In this document: one piece after another, positions 16,525 through 24,636 of the stretch
Position numbering within the stretch: the stretch's first letter is position 1
Layout: the number at the start of each line of letters is the position of its first letter
Assembly (NCBI RefSeq): GCF_007595705.1
Contig: NZ_NISY01000005.1
Span: 422,981 to 486,980 of the forward strand
DNA length: 64,000 bases
Reading direction: 5' to 3'
From: Streptomyces sp. SAJ15
GTDB taxonomy: Bacteria > Actinomycetota > Actinomycetes > Streptomycetales > Streptomycetaceae
Notes under the pieces: model-generated
Databases searched by the model: none
Seen by the model: only the letters and a program-made list of their open reading frames with translations
What the model was told of the DNA's origin: nothing
Translations under genes and position numbers: made by a program

Positions 16525-16886
16525 CCGTCATCATCCTCGCCAACTGCCCGGCCGGCCTTCGGGGCTTCCTCACCCGCTGGCTTCTGGAGATCTCCCCCGG
16601 CGTCTTCCTCGGCTCCCCTTCGGCTCGCATCCGCGACATCCTCTGGGCCGAAGTCCGCCAATACGCGGCCCAGGGCCGCGCCCTCCTTGTCCACCAGGCC
16701 GACAACGAACAAGGCTTCACCTTCCAGACCCACAACCACGCCTGGCACCCCACGGACCACGAGGGCCTCACCCTCCTCCACCGCCCCGCCCCCAACACCC
16801 CGCACAACCACCCCCCACGCCAACCCACCCCACCCCCACAGGGCTGGAGCAAAGCCGCCAAACGCCGTCGTTTCGGACAGCGGTAG
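16521..16886 (+). CDS. cas2: CRISPR adaptation protein Cas2 (type I-E)
   Basis: 121 residues. The GTG at 16521 overlaps the cas1 stop (GTGA). The N-terminus TVIILANCPAGLRGFLTRWL and the following EISPGVFLGSPSARIRDILW are characteristic of Cas2e, which bridges two Cas1 dimers. The core ends near residue 95. The remaining 25 residues are Pro/His-rich (RPAPNTPHNHPPRQP) and end in a basic stretch, KAAKRRRFGQR. Last cas gene; the CRISPR leader begins directly after its stop. Confidence 0.95.
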   Translation: MTVIILANCPAGLRGFLTRWLLEISPGVFLGSPSARIRDILWAEVRQYAAQGRALLVHQADNEQGFTFQTHNHAWHPTDHEGLTLLHRPAPNTPHNHPPRQPTPPPQGWSKAAKRRRFGQR

Positions 16887-16992
16887 CGTGCAGGCGGGCT
16901 CCACCCGAGAGGACTCAATGACCGCTATGCCGGAATCTCCAATCCTAAGCAAAAACGGCACCCACGCCGCATAAAGGCGCAGGTCAGCTTCT
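16887..16992 (+). promoter_or_regulatory. CRISPR leader
   Basis: About 105 bases between the cas2 stop and the first repeat. They are more AT-rich than their surroundings, with an A-run (AGCAAAAACGG, about 16948-16958). The leader side is inferred from its position next to cas1-cas2 and from the fact that the opposite array end is degenerate. It should hold the array promoter and the integration signals; no individual motif can be assigned with certainty. Confidence 0.7.
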
Positions 16993-18274
16993 GTGGTCCC
17001 CGCGCATGCGGGGGTGGTCCCGCCTACCAGGCCGACCTGTACGCCCTCCGCACGTGGTCCCCGCGCATGCGGGGGTGGTCCCGACGGCGGCCAGACGTGG
17101 ACGCCGGTGCGGCTGTGGTCCCCGCGCATGCGGGGGTGGTCCCGTGCAGGCCACGGCCGGCCATGTTCCGTAGCTGTGGTCCCCGCGCATGCGGGGGTGG
17201 TCCCCCCCACTCGAGCAACTGGATCTGCCTGGTGCTGTGGTCCCCGCGCATGCGGGGGTGGTCCCGTGTACGGGGCCCTGTGATGAGCACGGGGGAGGTG
17301 GTCCCCGCGCATGCGGGGGTGGTCCCCTCCAGTTCGCGACTCCGCGCGCGGTGCAGGAGTGGTCCCCGCGCATGCGGGGGTGGTCCCGGATGACGGTGCG
17401 CCGGCGGTTGGATGCCGATGTGGTCCCCGCGCATGCGGGGGTGGTCCCTGATCACCACCCCCGCCCGGAACGCCATGACCGTGGTCCCCGCGCATGCGGG
17501 GGTGGTCCCCTGGCGAACGTCGGCGTGGGTGCCGTCGATGGGTGGTCCCCGCGCATGCGGGGGTGGCCCCTGGCCAGCTTGATCCCCACCCACTTCTTTG
17601 AGGTGGTCCCCGCGCATGCGGGGGTGGTCCCTCTCGCAGTTCCTCGATCGCTGTCATCGGCTCGTGGTCCCCGCGCATGCGGGGGTGGTCCCTGGTCGTG
17701 CAGCTGCGGCGAGGTGGGGGTGCCGTGGTCCCCGCGCATGCGGGGGTGGTCCCTTCAGGTCGATCAACACCAGCCGGTCGCTCTCGTGGTCCCCGCGCAT
17801 GCGGGGGTGGTCCCGAGCTCTTCACCGACAGCGTGATCTCGCTGGAGTGGTCCCCGCGCATGCGGGGGTGGTCCCATCACCGGCAGGCCCTGATCATCCG
17901 TACTGTGGTCCCCGCGCATGCGGGGGTGGTCCCGGCCCGCCGAGTGCGCTCCTCGCTGCTGGGCAGTGATCCCCACGCATGTGGGGTGGTCCCGGCACCA
18001 CCTGGACCATCGGCCGCTCGGACACGTGGTCTCCGCGCATGTGGGGGTGGTCCCGCACGCGACCTAATCCGCATCGACGTCCCCTTGTGATCCCCGCGCA
18101 TGCGGGGGTGGTCCCGGAGCATGCGGGGCCTCGCGGCCGCGCTCGGCGTGGTCCCCGCGCATGCGGGGGTGGTCCCGGAGTCAGCCTGCCGCCGGGGACC
18201 GCGGGTAGGTGGTCCCCGCGCGGTGCTCCCCCAGGACATGCTCCAGGCCGTTCTGGAGCGCCGTGGTCCCCGCC
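16993..18274 (+). CRISPR. Type I-E CRISPR array, 20 recognisable repeats plus two decayed ones
   Basis: The 29-base repeat starts GTGGTCCCCGCGCATGCGGG and ends GGTGGTCCC, with the hairpin CCCCGCGCATGCGGGG. Repeat starts run every 61 bases from 16993 to 17847 (15 repeats, 32-base spacers), then fall at 17905, 17966, 18026, 18087 and 18148. Repeat 10 has one change (GTGGCCC at its end). The spacer before 17905 has only 29 bases. The repeat at 17966 is 28 bases long with several changes, the one at 18026 has two changes, and the one at 18087 has one. After 18176 only 5' fragments remain, at 18209 and 18263. Decay at this end marks it as leader-distal. Transcription is on the plus strand, matching cas6e cleavage polarity. 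Confidence 0.98.
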
Positions 18275-18352
18275 CACACAGGGCGCCCCCGCTGACAGGT
18301 CACGTGCAGGCATGAGCTACCCGCAAGCGGGGGCCGGTGGCCGGGCCGGGGG

Positions 18353-18994
18353 TCAGCTCGTCGGGAGGGCCTTGCGGAATTCGTCCGTCGTGGTCAGGAA
18401 GGCGTCGCCGGCGAAGCGGAGGGTGGCGAGGGAGCGTTCGCCGGCTTCGGGGTCGCCGGGGCCGCAGGCGTCGGTGATGACGACGGGGAGGTAGCCGAGG
18501 TCGGCGGCGTGGCGGACGGTGGGTTCGATGCCGATCTCGGTGGCCACGCCGACGACGGCGACGGTGGTGATGCCGCAGTCGCGCAGGGCGATGTCGAGCC
18601 AGGTGCCCTCGAAGGCGGACATGGTGATCTTGTCGAGGACCGCTTCGTGCTCGGTGGGGCGCAGCTCTGGGATGAGCTGGGTCTGCGGGGCGTCCGGTGG
18701 GAAGGGGGAGACGACATCGGCCGCGCGTTCGGTGCGCTGCCAGCTGCGCCACATGCGGAGTTGGGAGACGCCCATGAGTGCGGTGGGCAGGGTCACATGG
18801 CGCAGGAAGAAGGTCCGTACGCCGGCGGCGCGGGCGGCCTCGACCACCTCGACGGTCCGGGCGACGACGCGGTCCCGATCGCCGATCTGGCCCAGAATGC
18901 CGACCTGCATGTCGTAGACCAGCAGCGCCAGACGCTTGGGATCACACGCTTCCTGCAACGACCGCGGTACCGCGAGCCCGTTTCGATCATCCAC
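18353..18994 (-). CDS. Isochorismatase-like hydrolase fold, catalytic Cys missing
   Basis: 213 residues from the GTG at 18994; an upstream in-frame start at 19084 would add an arginine-rich, unlikely tail. It has an alpha/beta cysteine-hydrolase fold: LALLVYDMQVGIL carries the conserved Asp and LDKITMSAFEGT the conserved Lys. The third catalytic position, normally Cys in a G(V/I)xTxxCVxxT-like motif, reads GVATEIGIEPTVRHA, with Gly instead. The protein may therefore be a binding or pseudo-enzyme member, or use other chemistry. No biosynthetic cluster surrounds it. It ends about 80 bases from the decayed end of the CRISPR array, transcribed towards it. Confidence 0.8.
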   Translation of the reverse strand: MDDRNGLAVPRSLQEACDPKRLALLVYDMQVGILGQIGDRDRVVARTVEVVEAARAAGVRTFFLRHVTLPTALMGVSQLRMWRSWQRTERAADVVSPFPPDAPQTQLIPELRPTEHEAVLDKITMSAFEGTWLDIALRDCGITTVAVVGVATEIGIEPTVRHAADLGYLPVVITDACGPGDPEAGERSLATLRFAGDAFLTTTDEFRKALPTS

Positions 18995-19364
18995 GGCGGG
19001 GACGCTACCCCGCACTCGCCGTCGTGGACCATCCCCACGCGGGACAACCGGCTTTCGGATCGCCGTTGTTGACCCAGACGCCACCCGTCGGAGGCGCGCC
19101 GCCCCGCGTGGTGCCGCCGGCGCGGTGTCGGATTCGCCGCGGTATCGGGCGGACTGGACCGGCGTTCGGTGGTGTGATGGTCACGCAGGGGCAGGGGGCA
19201 CCGTGCGGCGGGGCGGTGTCGGTAGGCCCGTGTGCCCGATGTCCCGTCGTCCGTATGGTGGACGGCCGCCCTCCGGGGGAGGGCCCGCGCCGTGTCCTGG
19301 TGGTGCCGACACCAGGCTCAGCCCCCTCTCCCCACCCGTCGCCGCGCGCCGACAGGCTGTCCGC

Positions 19365-20186
19365 ATGAGCCCACGCACCATTCTGATCACCGGAGCGACC
19401 CAGGGACTGGGTCGCGGCATCGCACGCGACCTGGCCACGAAGGGTCACACCCTGCTGCTGCACGGGCGCGACCGCGCCCGTCTGGAGGCCGTCGCGGCCG
19501 AGTTGGCGGAGGTCGCCCCGGAGGCGACCGTCCGCACCTACCTGGCCGACCTGTCCGACCTGGAGCAGGTGCGCGCGCTGGCCTCCCGGATCCGGGAGGC
19601 GGAGCCGCGGCTCGACGGGCTGGTCAACAACGCCGTGGCGGGCGGCGGCGCCGAGCCGCTGCGGCGGGAGTACAGCCGCCAGGGGCACGAGCTGCGGTTC
19701 GCCGTGAACCACCTCGCCCCCTACGCCCTCGTCCGCGATCTGCTGCCGCTGCTCACCGCCTCCGCGCCCGCCCGCGTCGTCAACGTCGCCTCGATCGGGC
19801 AGGAGGCGATCGACTTCGACGACGTCATGTTGGAGCGGGGCTACGAGGGGCTGCGCGCCTACTGCCGCAGCAAGCTGGCGATGATCATGGCGACCTTCGA
19901 GCTGGCCGCCGAACTCGACGGCACCGGTGTCACGGTCAACACCCTGCACCCCGCCCATCTCATGGACACCGAGGGAGTGCGCGCCTACGGGCTGACGCCG
20001 GTCATCGGCGTCGAGGAGGGGGTGCGGCCCACCGTGAGGCTGCTCCTCGACCCGGAGCTCGCCACCACCACCGGCCGCTACTTCGACCAGTTCACCGACG
20101 CCCGGGCGCACGACCAGGCATACGACCTCGAGGCCCGCGATCGGTTGATGGAGCTGACGCATCGGCTCCTCGGGATGGCCGCCTAG
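19365..20186 (+). CDS. Short-chain dehydrogenase/reductase
   Basis: 273 residues from ATG 19365. NAD(P)-binding motif TGATQGLG (9-16), NN(A) motif LVNNAVAG, and active-site pattern NVASIG followed by YCRSK (Tyr-x-x-x-Lys). The GRDRARLE segment after strand 2 suggests NADPH preference. The sequence resembles the retinol-dehydrogenase-like SDRs, whose bacterial substrates are mostly unknown. The gene converges with the photolyase gene, and their stop codons overlap by two bases. The 370 bases upstream hold no recognisable gene. Confidence 0.87.
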   Translation: MSPRTILITGATQGLGRGIARDLATKGHTLLLHGRDRARLEAVAAELAEVAPEATVRTYLADLSDLEQVRALASRIREAEPRLDGLVNNAVAGGGAEPLRREYSRQGHELRFAVNHLAPYALVRDLLPLLTASAPARVVNVASIGQEAIDFDDVMLERGYEGLRAYCRSKLAMIMATFELAAELDGTGVTVNTLHPAHLMDTEGVRAYGLTPVIGVEEGVRPTVRLLLDPELATTTGRYFDQFTDARAHDQAYDLEARDRLMELTHRLLGMAA

Positions 20187-21574
20187 CCCGGATGGCTCCG
20201 CGAGCTCGACTCACGGGCCTGTCGGAAGCGCGCCAGGCCGTCGGCCAGGTCGACCACCGGCTCCGGGTAGTCGTATCGTGCGCGCTCCGGGGCCCGCAGC
20301 TTCCACGGCTGGTGGACGGCGGGCCCTTCGAGCGCCGCGAGCTCGGGCACCCAGCGCCGCACGTACACGCCGTCCGGGTCGTGGCGCAGGGCCTGGCGCA
20401 CCGGGTTGAGCACGCGGTTCGGTCGGGTGTCGGTGCCGGTGCCGGCCACCCACTGCCAGTTGAGCTGGTTGTTCGCGATGTCCCCGTCGACCAGCAGGTC
20501 CAGGAAGTGTCGGGCGCCGATGCGCCAGTCGACGTAGAGCGTCTTGGTGAGGAAGCTCGCGGCGAGCAGCCGGGCTCGGTTGTGCATCCAACCCTCGTGG
20601 CGCAGTTGGCGCATGGCGGCGTCCACGACCGGGTAGCCCGTGCGGCCGCTCCGCCACGCCTCGATCTCGTCCCCGGCCTCGTCCTCGGAGCGCCAGTGGT
20701 CGCCCCGGGCGCGGTAGTCGTCGGCGGCGGCCGCGGGCCGTGCGGCCAGCACCTGGTGGTGGAAGTCGCGCCAGCACACCTGGCGTACGAACGCCTCGGG
20801 CCCCGGGCCGCCCACCGAGCGGGCGCGGTGGACGAGCTCCGCGGCCGAGACCGTGCCGAAGTGGAGGTGTGGCGAGAGGCGCGAGGTCGCGTCGCCGGCG
20901 AGGTCGTCGTGCGTGTCCTCGTACCGTGAGATCCCGCCGCGCAGCCAGGCGTCGAGCAGCCGTCGTCCCTCCTTCTCGCCGCCGGGTGCGAGGCCCTCCG
21001 AGACCCCGTCGCCCCGATCGCGGGAGGGGATCTCCTCGGAGCTGAGGCCGTCCGGCACGCGGACCACGCGCGGAGCGCCGAGCGGGTCCCGGATCCGCTC
21101 CTGCGACCAGCGGCGGAGGTACGGGGTGAACACGGCGAAGTGGTCGGACCCCGCGGGGACGACGGCGCCGGGGGCCAGCGCGGTCACCACGGCGTCGTGG
21201 ACCCACAGCGCGCGGCCGTCCCGCTCCAGGGCCGCGCGCAGCCGCCGCTCCCGCGCCTGCGCGTAGCCGCTGACGCCGGCGGCCAGGTGCACCTCGGCGG
21301 CGTCCGTCTCCTGTGCCACCTGGCGGAGTCGGGCCACGACGTCGCCGGAGCGGACGACCAGCCGGCCGCCGCGGGCCCGCAGTCCGGCGTCGAGGTCTCT
21401 CAGGCAGTCGGCGAGGAAGGCCCGCCGGTTGGGGGCGTCGAACCCCGCGGCCGCGATGCGCTCGTCCCGTACGAACAGGGGCACCACCCGCTCGCACGCG
21501 GACAGCGCCGCGCGCAGCGGCGGATGGTCGTGCAGCCGCAGGTCGGAGGTGAACAGCACGACGGCGACGCTCAT
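20183..21574 (-). CDS. phr: Deoxyribodipyrimidine photolyase (class I cryptochrome/photolyase family)
   Basis: 463 residues. The start chosen is the ATG at 21574 (MSVAVVLFTSDLRLHDHPPL), as the frame upstream is basic and unrelated. The N-terminal antenna domain (about 1-130) begins with the family LFTSDLRLHD strand. The C-terminal FAD domain has VCWRDFHHQVL, GYPVVDAAMRQLRHEGWMHNR, the signature WRIGARHFLDLLVDGDIANN, and NWQWVAGTGTDTRPNR. It repairs cyclobutane pyrimidine dimers using blue light. The gene downstream on its own strand side is a convergent SDR. Upstream, in the same orientation, is an NAD-binding/DUF2867 gene, a pairing seen around light-induced genes in streptomycetes (inference). 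Confidence 0.93.
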   Translation of the reverse strand: MSVAVVLFTSDLRLHDHPPLRAALSACERVVPLFVRDERIAAAGFDAPNRRAFLADCLRDLDAGLRARGGRLVVRSGDVVARLRQVAQETDAAEVHLAAGVSGYAQARERRLRAALERDGRALWVHDAVVTALAPGAVVPAGSDHFAVFTPYLRRWSQERIRDPLGAPRVVRVPDGLSSEEIPSRDRGDGVSEGLAPGGEKEGRRLLDAWLRGGISRYEDTHDDLAGDATSRLSPHLHFGTVSAAELVHRARSVGGPGPEAFVRQVCWRDFHHQVLAARPAAAADDYRARGDHWRSEDEAGDEIEAWRSGRTGYPVVDAAMRQLRHEGWMHNRARLLAASFLTKTLYVDWRIGARHFLDLLVDGDIANNQLNWQWVAGTGTDTRPNRVLNPVRQALRHDPDGVYVRRWVPELAALEGPAVHQPWKLRAPERARYDYPEPVVDLADGLARFRQARESSSRSHPG

Positions 21575-21724
21575 GGGGTCACTCTGCCACCGTCCGCGGC
21601 GTCCGCGCGGGCCGTGCCCCGTGGACCGCCGACCGTGTCGATTCGCGGAGCCGCCCCGGGCGTTCAAGCGCCTCTGTCACCTGTCGCCGTACCCCGGGGC
21701 CGTCCTGCCGGCCGCCGCCAGCGC

Positions 21725-23428
21725 TCAGCCCCCGCTCGCGGCACCGCCCCTACGGGCGGCGTCCGCGCGGGCCGCGGCCTGGGCGATGTTGCGTGCCATG
21801 CCGCCGAAGACCACCGCGTGGAAGGGGGACACGCTCCACCAGTAGAGGTGGCCCAGCAGGCCGTGCGGGTGGAACAGCGCCCGCTGGCGGTAGCGGGACC
21901 GGCCGGCGTCGTCGCGGTCGGCGCGCATCTCCAGCCAGGCGAGGCCGGGCAGACGCATCTCGGCGCGCAGCCGCAGCAGCCTGCCGGGCTCGATCTCCTC
22001 CACGCGCCAGAAGTCCAGCGAGTCCCCGACCCGCAGCCGTGCGGCGTCCCGGCGGCCGCGGCGGAGTCCGACCCCGCCGACGAACCGGTCGAGCCAGCCC
22101 CGTAGGGCCCAGGCGAGCGGGAAGGAGTACCAGCCGTTGTCGCCGCCGATGCCCTCGATCACCCGCCACAGCGCCTCCGGCGAGGCGTCGACGGCCCGGG
22201 TGCGCCGGTCGGTGTACAGGCTGCCGCCGGCCCAGTCCGGGTCGGTGGGCAGCGGGTCGCTCGGCGCGCCGGGCAGGGAGGCGGAGGACCAGCGGGTGGC
22301 GACCTGGGCGTCACGCACCCGCTGGAGGGCCAGGCGGAGCGCGTCGTCGAAGGGGATCGGGGTGCCGGGCGGGCCCGGCACATAGCGCGCGATGTCGTGC
22401 TCCCGGCAGACCACCTCGTGGCGCAACGACTCGGTCAGCGGCCGGGCGAGGGCCGGCGGAACGGGGGTGACCAGGCCGATCCAGAGGCTGGAGAGGCGGG
22501 GCGTCAGCATCGGCACGCGCAGGATGAACCGGTGGGCGAGCCGGGCCACCTCGGCGTACCGCCGCATCATCTGCTCGTACGTCATGACGTCGGGCCCGCC
22601 GATGTCGAAGGCGCGGTTGACGTCGTCGGGCATCCGCGCGCTGCCGACCAGGTAGCGCAGCACGTCCCGGACCGCGATCGGCTGGATCCGGGTCCTGACC
22701 CAGCTGGGCGTGACCATCACCGGGAGCCGCTCGGTGAGGTAGCGCAGCATCTCGAAGGAGGCGGAGCCGGAGCCGATGATGACCGCGGCGCGCAGGACCG
22801 TCGCCGGCACACCCGAGCGGAGGAGGATCTCCCCCACCTCGGCACGCGAGCGCAGGTGGGGCGACAGCTCACGTTCGGGGACGTCGACCGGGGTCAGTCC
22901 GCCCAGGTAGACGATGCGTCGTACGCCCGCGGCGCGGGCCTGCTCGGTGAAGATCCGCGCGGCGCTGCGGTCGGTCTCCTCGAAGTCGCGCCCCGAGCGG
23001 AGCGCGTGGACGAGGTAGTACGCCACGTCGATGCCGTGCAGCGCCCGCCCCACCGACTCGGGGTCCGTCACGTCACCGCGGACCACCTCCACGTCGCCCG
23101 CCCAGGGGTGGTCGCGCAGCCGCTCCGGGGACCGGGCCAGGCAGCGCACCCGGTGCCCGGCGGCCAGCAGCTCCGGCACCAGCCGGCCCCCGATGTAGCC
23201 CGTGGCGCCCGTCACCAGGCAGCGCGGACCGGGCGCGGCCCGATCCGAGGCTCGCGCCGAGCCGTCCCCGCCGGGCTCGGCGCCGTCGGGGCCGGGCCCG
23301 GCGCCATCCCGGGCGCGTTCGGCGCCGTCCGGGCGGGGCTCGTCCCGGCCGTCTCCCGGATCGCCGTCTGCCGGAACGCCGTCTGTCGGATCGCCGTCTG
23401 CCGGATCGCCGTCTGCCGGATCGCTCAT
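21725..23428 (-). CDS. NAD(P)-binding (NmrA-like SDR) protein with C-terminal DUF2867 domain
   Basis: 567 residues from ATG 23428 (a second ATG at 23437 is possible). Residues 1-70 are an acidic Asp/Gly/Pro/Ala-rich tail with five-residue repeats of the type PADGD, encoded by 15-bp tandem repeats (about 23357-23425). The Rossmann domain follows with CLVTGATGYIGGRLV, then an extended atypical-SDR region (YLVHALRSG, RAAVIIGSGSASFE). The last 180 residues (from about ASPEALWRVIEG) match the DUF2867 layout, ending in LGHLYWWSVSPFHAVVFGGM. The function of this architecture is unknown; complex-I-associated and lipid-related roles have been guessed for relatives. It lies upstream of phr in the same direction and may be co-transcribed. 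Confidence 0.85.
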   Translation of the reverse strand: MSDPADGDPADGDPTDGVPADGDPGDGRDEPRPDGAERARDGAGPGPDGAEPGGDGSARASDRAAPGPRCLVTGATGYIGGRLVPELLAAGHRVRCLARSPERLRDHPWAGDVEVVRGDVTDPESVGRALHGIDVAYYLVHALRSGRDFEETDRSAARIFTEQARAAGVRRIVYLGGLTPVDVPERELSPHLRSRAEVGEILLRSGVPATVLRAAVIIGSGSASFEMLRYLTERLPVMVTPSWVRTRIQPIAVRDVLRYLVGSARMPDDVNRAFDIGGPDVMTYEQMMRRYAEVARLAHRFILRVPMLTPRLSSLWIGLVTPVPPALARPLTESLRHEVVCREHDIARYVPGPPGTPIPFDDALRLALQRVRDAQVATRWSSASLPGAPSDPLPTDPDWAGGSLYTDRRTRAVDASPEALWRVIEGIGGDNGWYSFPLAWALRGWLDRFVGGVGLRRGRRDAARLRVGDSLDFWRVEEIEPGRLLRLRAEMRLPGLAWLEMRADRDDAGRSRYRQRALFHPHGLLGHLYWWSVSPFHAVVFGGMARNIAQAAARADAARRGGAASGG

Positions 23429-23556
23429 GGCCGCCATGGCCGCCTCCGCATCGTCGTCCGCCGTCTCCGCGTACACCCTCCACGGTGGCTCCCGCCCCGG
23501 CGTCCCGCTCGCGGAAGGGGCGGCGGCGCGCGGGCCTCGGCTCGGGCCGGCCGCGT

Positions 23557-24636
23557 TCAGGCCCTCTTCTTGTGGTCGAACCAGATCGTGGCCAGCGTGG
23601 GCAGGAGTCCGGCCCAGAAGAGGATCTGCGGCACGGTGCGCTCCGTCCACGGCACCTGCGAGATCAGCAGCGAGCAGAGCATGGCCCAGCCGGCCTGGGC
23701 GATGACGACGCGGGCCCACCGGCCGCGGCGGGCCAGGGACCACACGGTCAGCCGAACCCCGGTGCGCAGCCCGCGGTAGCGGCGCCAGGCGACGAAGCCC
23801 CAGAGGGCGGCCATGGGGACGAGCGCCCAGAGCCGGTTGCCGAGCGGCACCGGCAGTTCCCTCGGCGCCTCGCCGTCCTGGGGGAACAGGTCGACCATGA
23901 CGCCCGCGGCCGCCACGCAGACGAGCGCCAGCCAGCGGACCCCGCGCAGCAGGCGGTAGGTGGCCTGGTCGAGGTCCTGCCGGAGGCCGGGGCTGTCGGG
24001 GACGACGGCGAGCGCGTCGGCGTACTTCTCCGCGGCCTGCGTGGCCGTGGTGCCCGGCTGGTGGGCCTCCTGCTCGGTCACCAGGAGAAGGGCCCGGGGG
24101 TTGGCGGGGTCGATCCGGAGCACCTCGCGCAACGCCCACCGGAACGTCTCGACGTCGTTCGCCGCGGCGGCCGCCGTCCACAGCGCCTCGTACCCCCGTA
24201 CGTCCTCGGGTTCGAGCCGCACCGCCTCCCTGGCCAGGTGCAGGGCCTCGGCGTGGCGGTGCGGGTAGTACGCCAGGAGCTCGCCGAGCAGCGCGTGCAC
24301 GGCGCCGCTCTGCGGCTCGACGCGGAGTGCCGCCCGGAGCGACGCCTCCGCCTGCTGCCAGCGCGCCCCCTTGTCCAGGTGGTCCGCGCGCCGCAGCGCG
24401 TGGGCGCGCATGTGCAGCGCGCCGACGTCCTCGGGGGCTATCCGGAGCGCCTGGTCGAGCGCGGCGAGCGACTGTTCGGCGTTCCCCTCGGCCAGGTGGC
24501 AGCGGCCGAGCTTCACCCAGGCGCGGACGTCCTCGGTGTCCTCGGCGAGGCGGCCGGCCAGCATGCGGCGGGCCTGCTCGTACCGCTTCAGGTCGATGAG
24601 CGCGTCGGCCTGTTCGACGGCGGGGTGGAGGGTCAC
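23557..24636 (-). CDS. TPR-repeat membrane protein, coupled to an AAA+ ATPase gene
   Basis: 359 residues from the GTG at 24636, which overlaps the stop of the upstream ATPase gene (GTGA). Residues 1-225 are tetratricopeptide-like helices (ARRMLAGRLAEDTEDVRAWV, CHLAEGNAEQSLAALDQAL, EALHLAREAVRLEPEDVRGY). About four hydrophobic segments follow (WLALVCVAAAGVMVDLF, LWALVPMAALWGFVAW, a third near AGWAMLCSLLI, a last near ILFWAGLLPTLATIWF). The end is basic (DHKKRA). The layout suggests a cytosolic protein-binding platform tethered to the membrane, probably an adaptor for the neighbouring ATPase. No known function recognised. Confidence 0.82.
   Translation of the reverse strand: MTLHPAVEQADALIDLKRYEQARRMLAGRLAEDTEDVRAWVKLGRCHLAEGNAEQSLAALDQALRIAPEDVGALHMRAHALRRADHLDKGARWQQAEASLRAALRVEPQSGAVHALLGELLAYYPHRHAEALHLAREAVRLEPEDVRGYEALWTAAAAANDVETFRWALREVLRIDPANPRALLLVTEQEAHQPGTTATQAAEKYADALAVVPDSPGLRQDLDQATYRLLRGVRWLALVCVAAAGVMVDLFPQDGEAPRELPVPLGNRLWALVPMAALWGFVAWRRYRGLRTGVRLTVWSLARRGRWARVVIAQAGWAMLCSLLISQVPWTERTVPQILFWAGLLPTLATIWFDHKKRA

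Noticed and set aside
16910..16974. Short ATG frame in the CRISPR leader (MTAMPESPILSKN...)
   Set aside because: It lies inside the leader, has no convincing RBS (GAGAGG is close but the peptide is under 20 codons), and no family is recognised.
16984..18239. Long open frames on both strands across the CRISPR array, with repeated peptides such as VVPAHAGVVP or DHPRMRGDH
   Set aside because: They arise because the 61-base repeat period is not a multiple of three and the repeat is GC-rich. The peptides are translations of repeats and spacers, with no RBS and no family.
18995..19364. Possible gene or RNA in the 370-base gap between the isochorismatase-like and SDR genes
   Set aside because: Frames here lack RBSs and motifs, and no tRNA-like cloverleaf or riboswitch-like structure was seen. 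It probably holds the two divergent promoters only.
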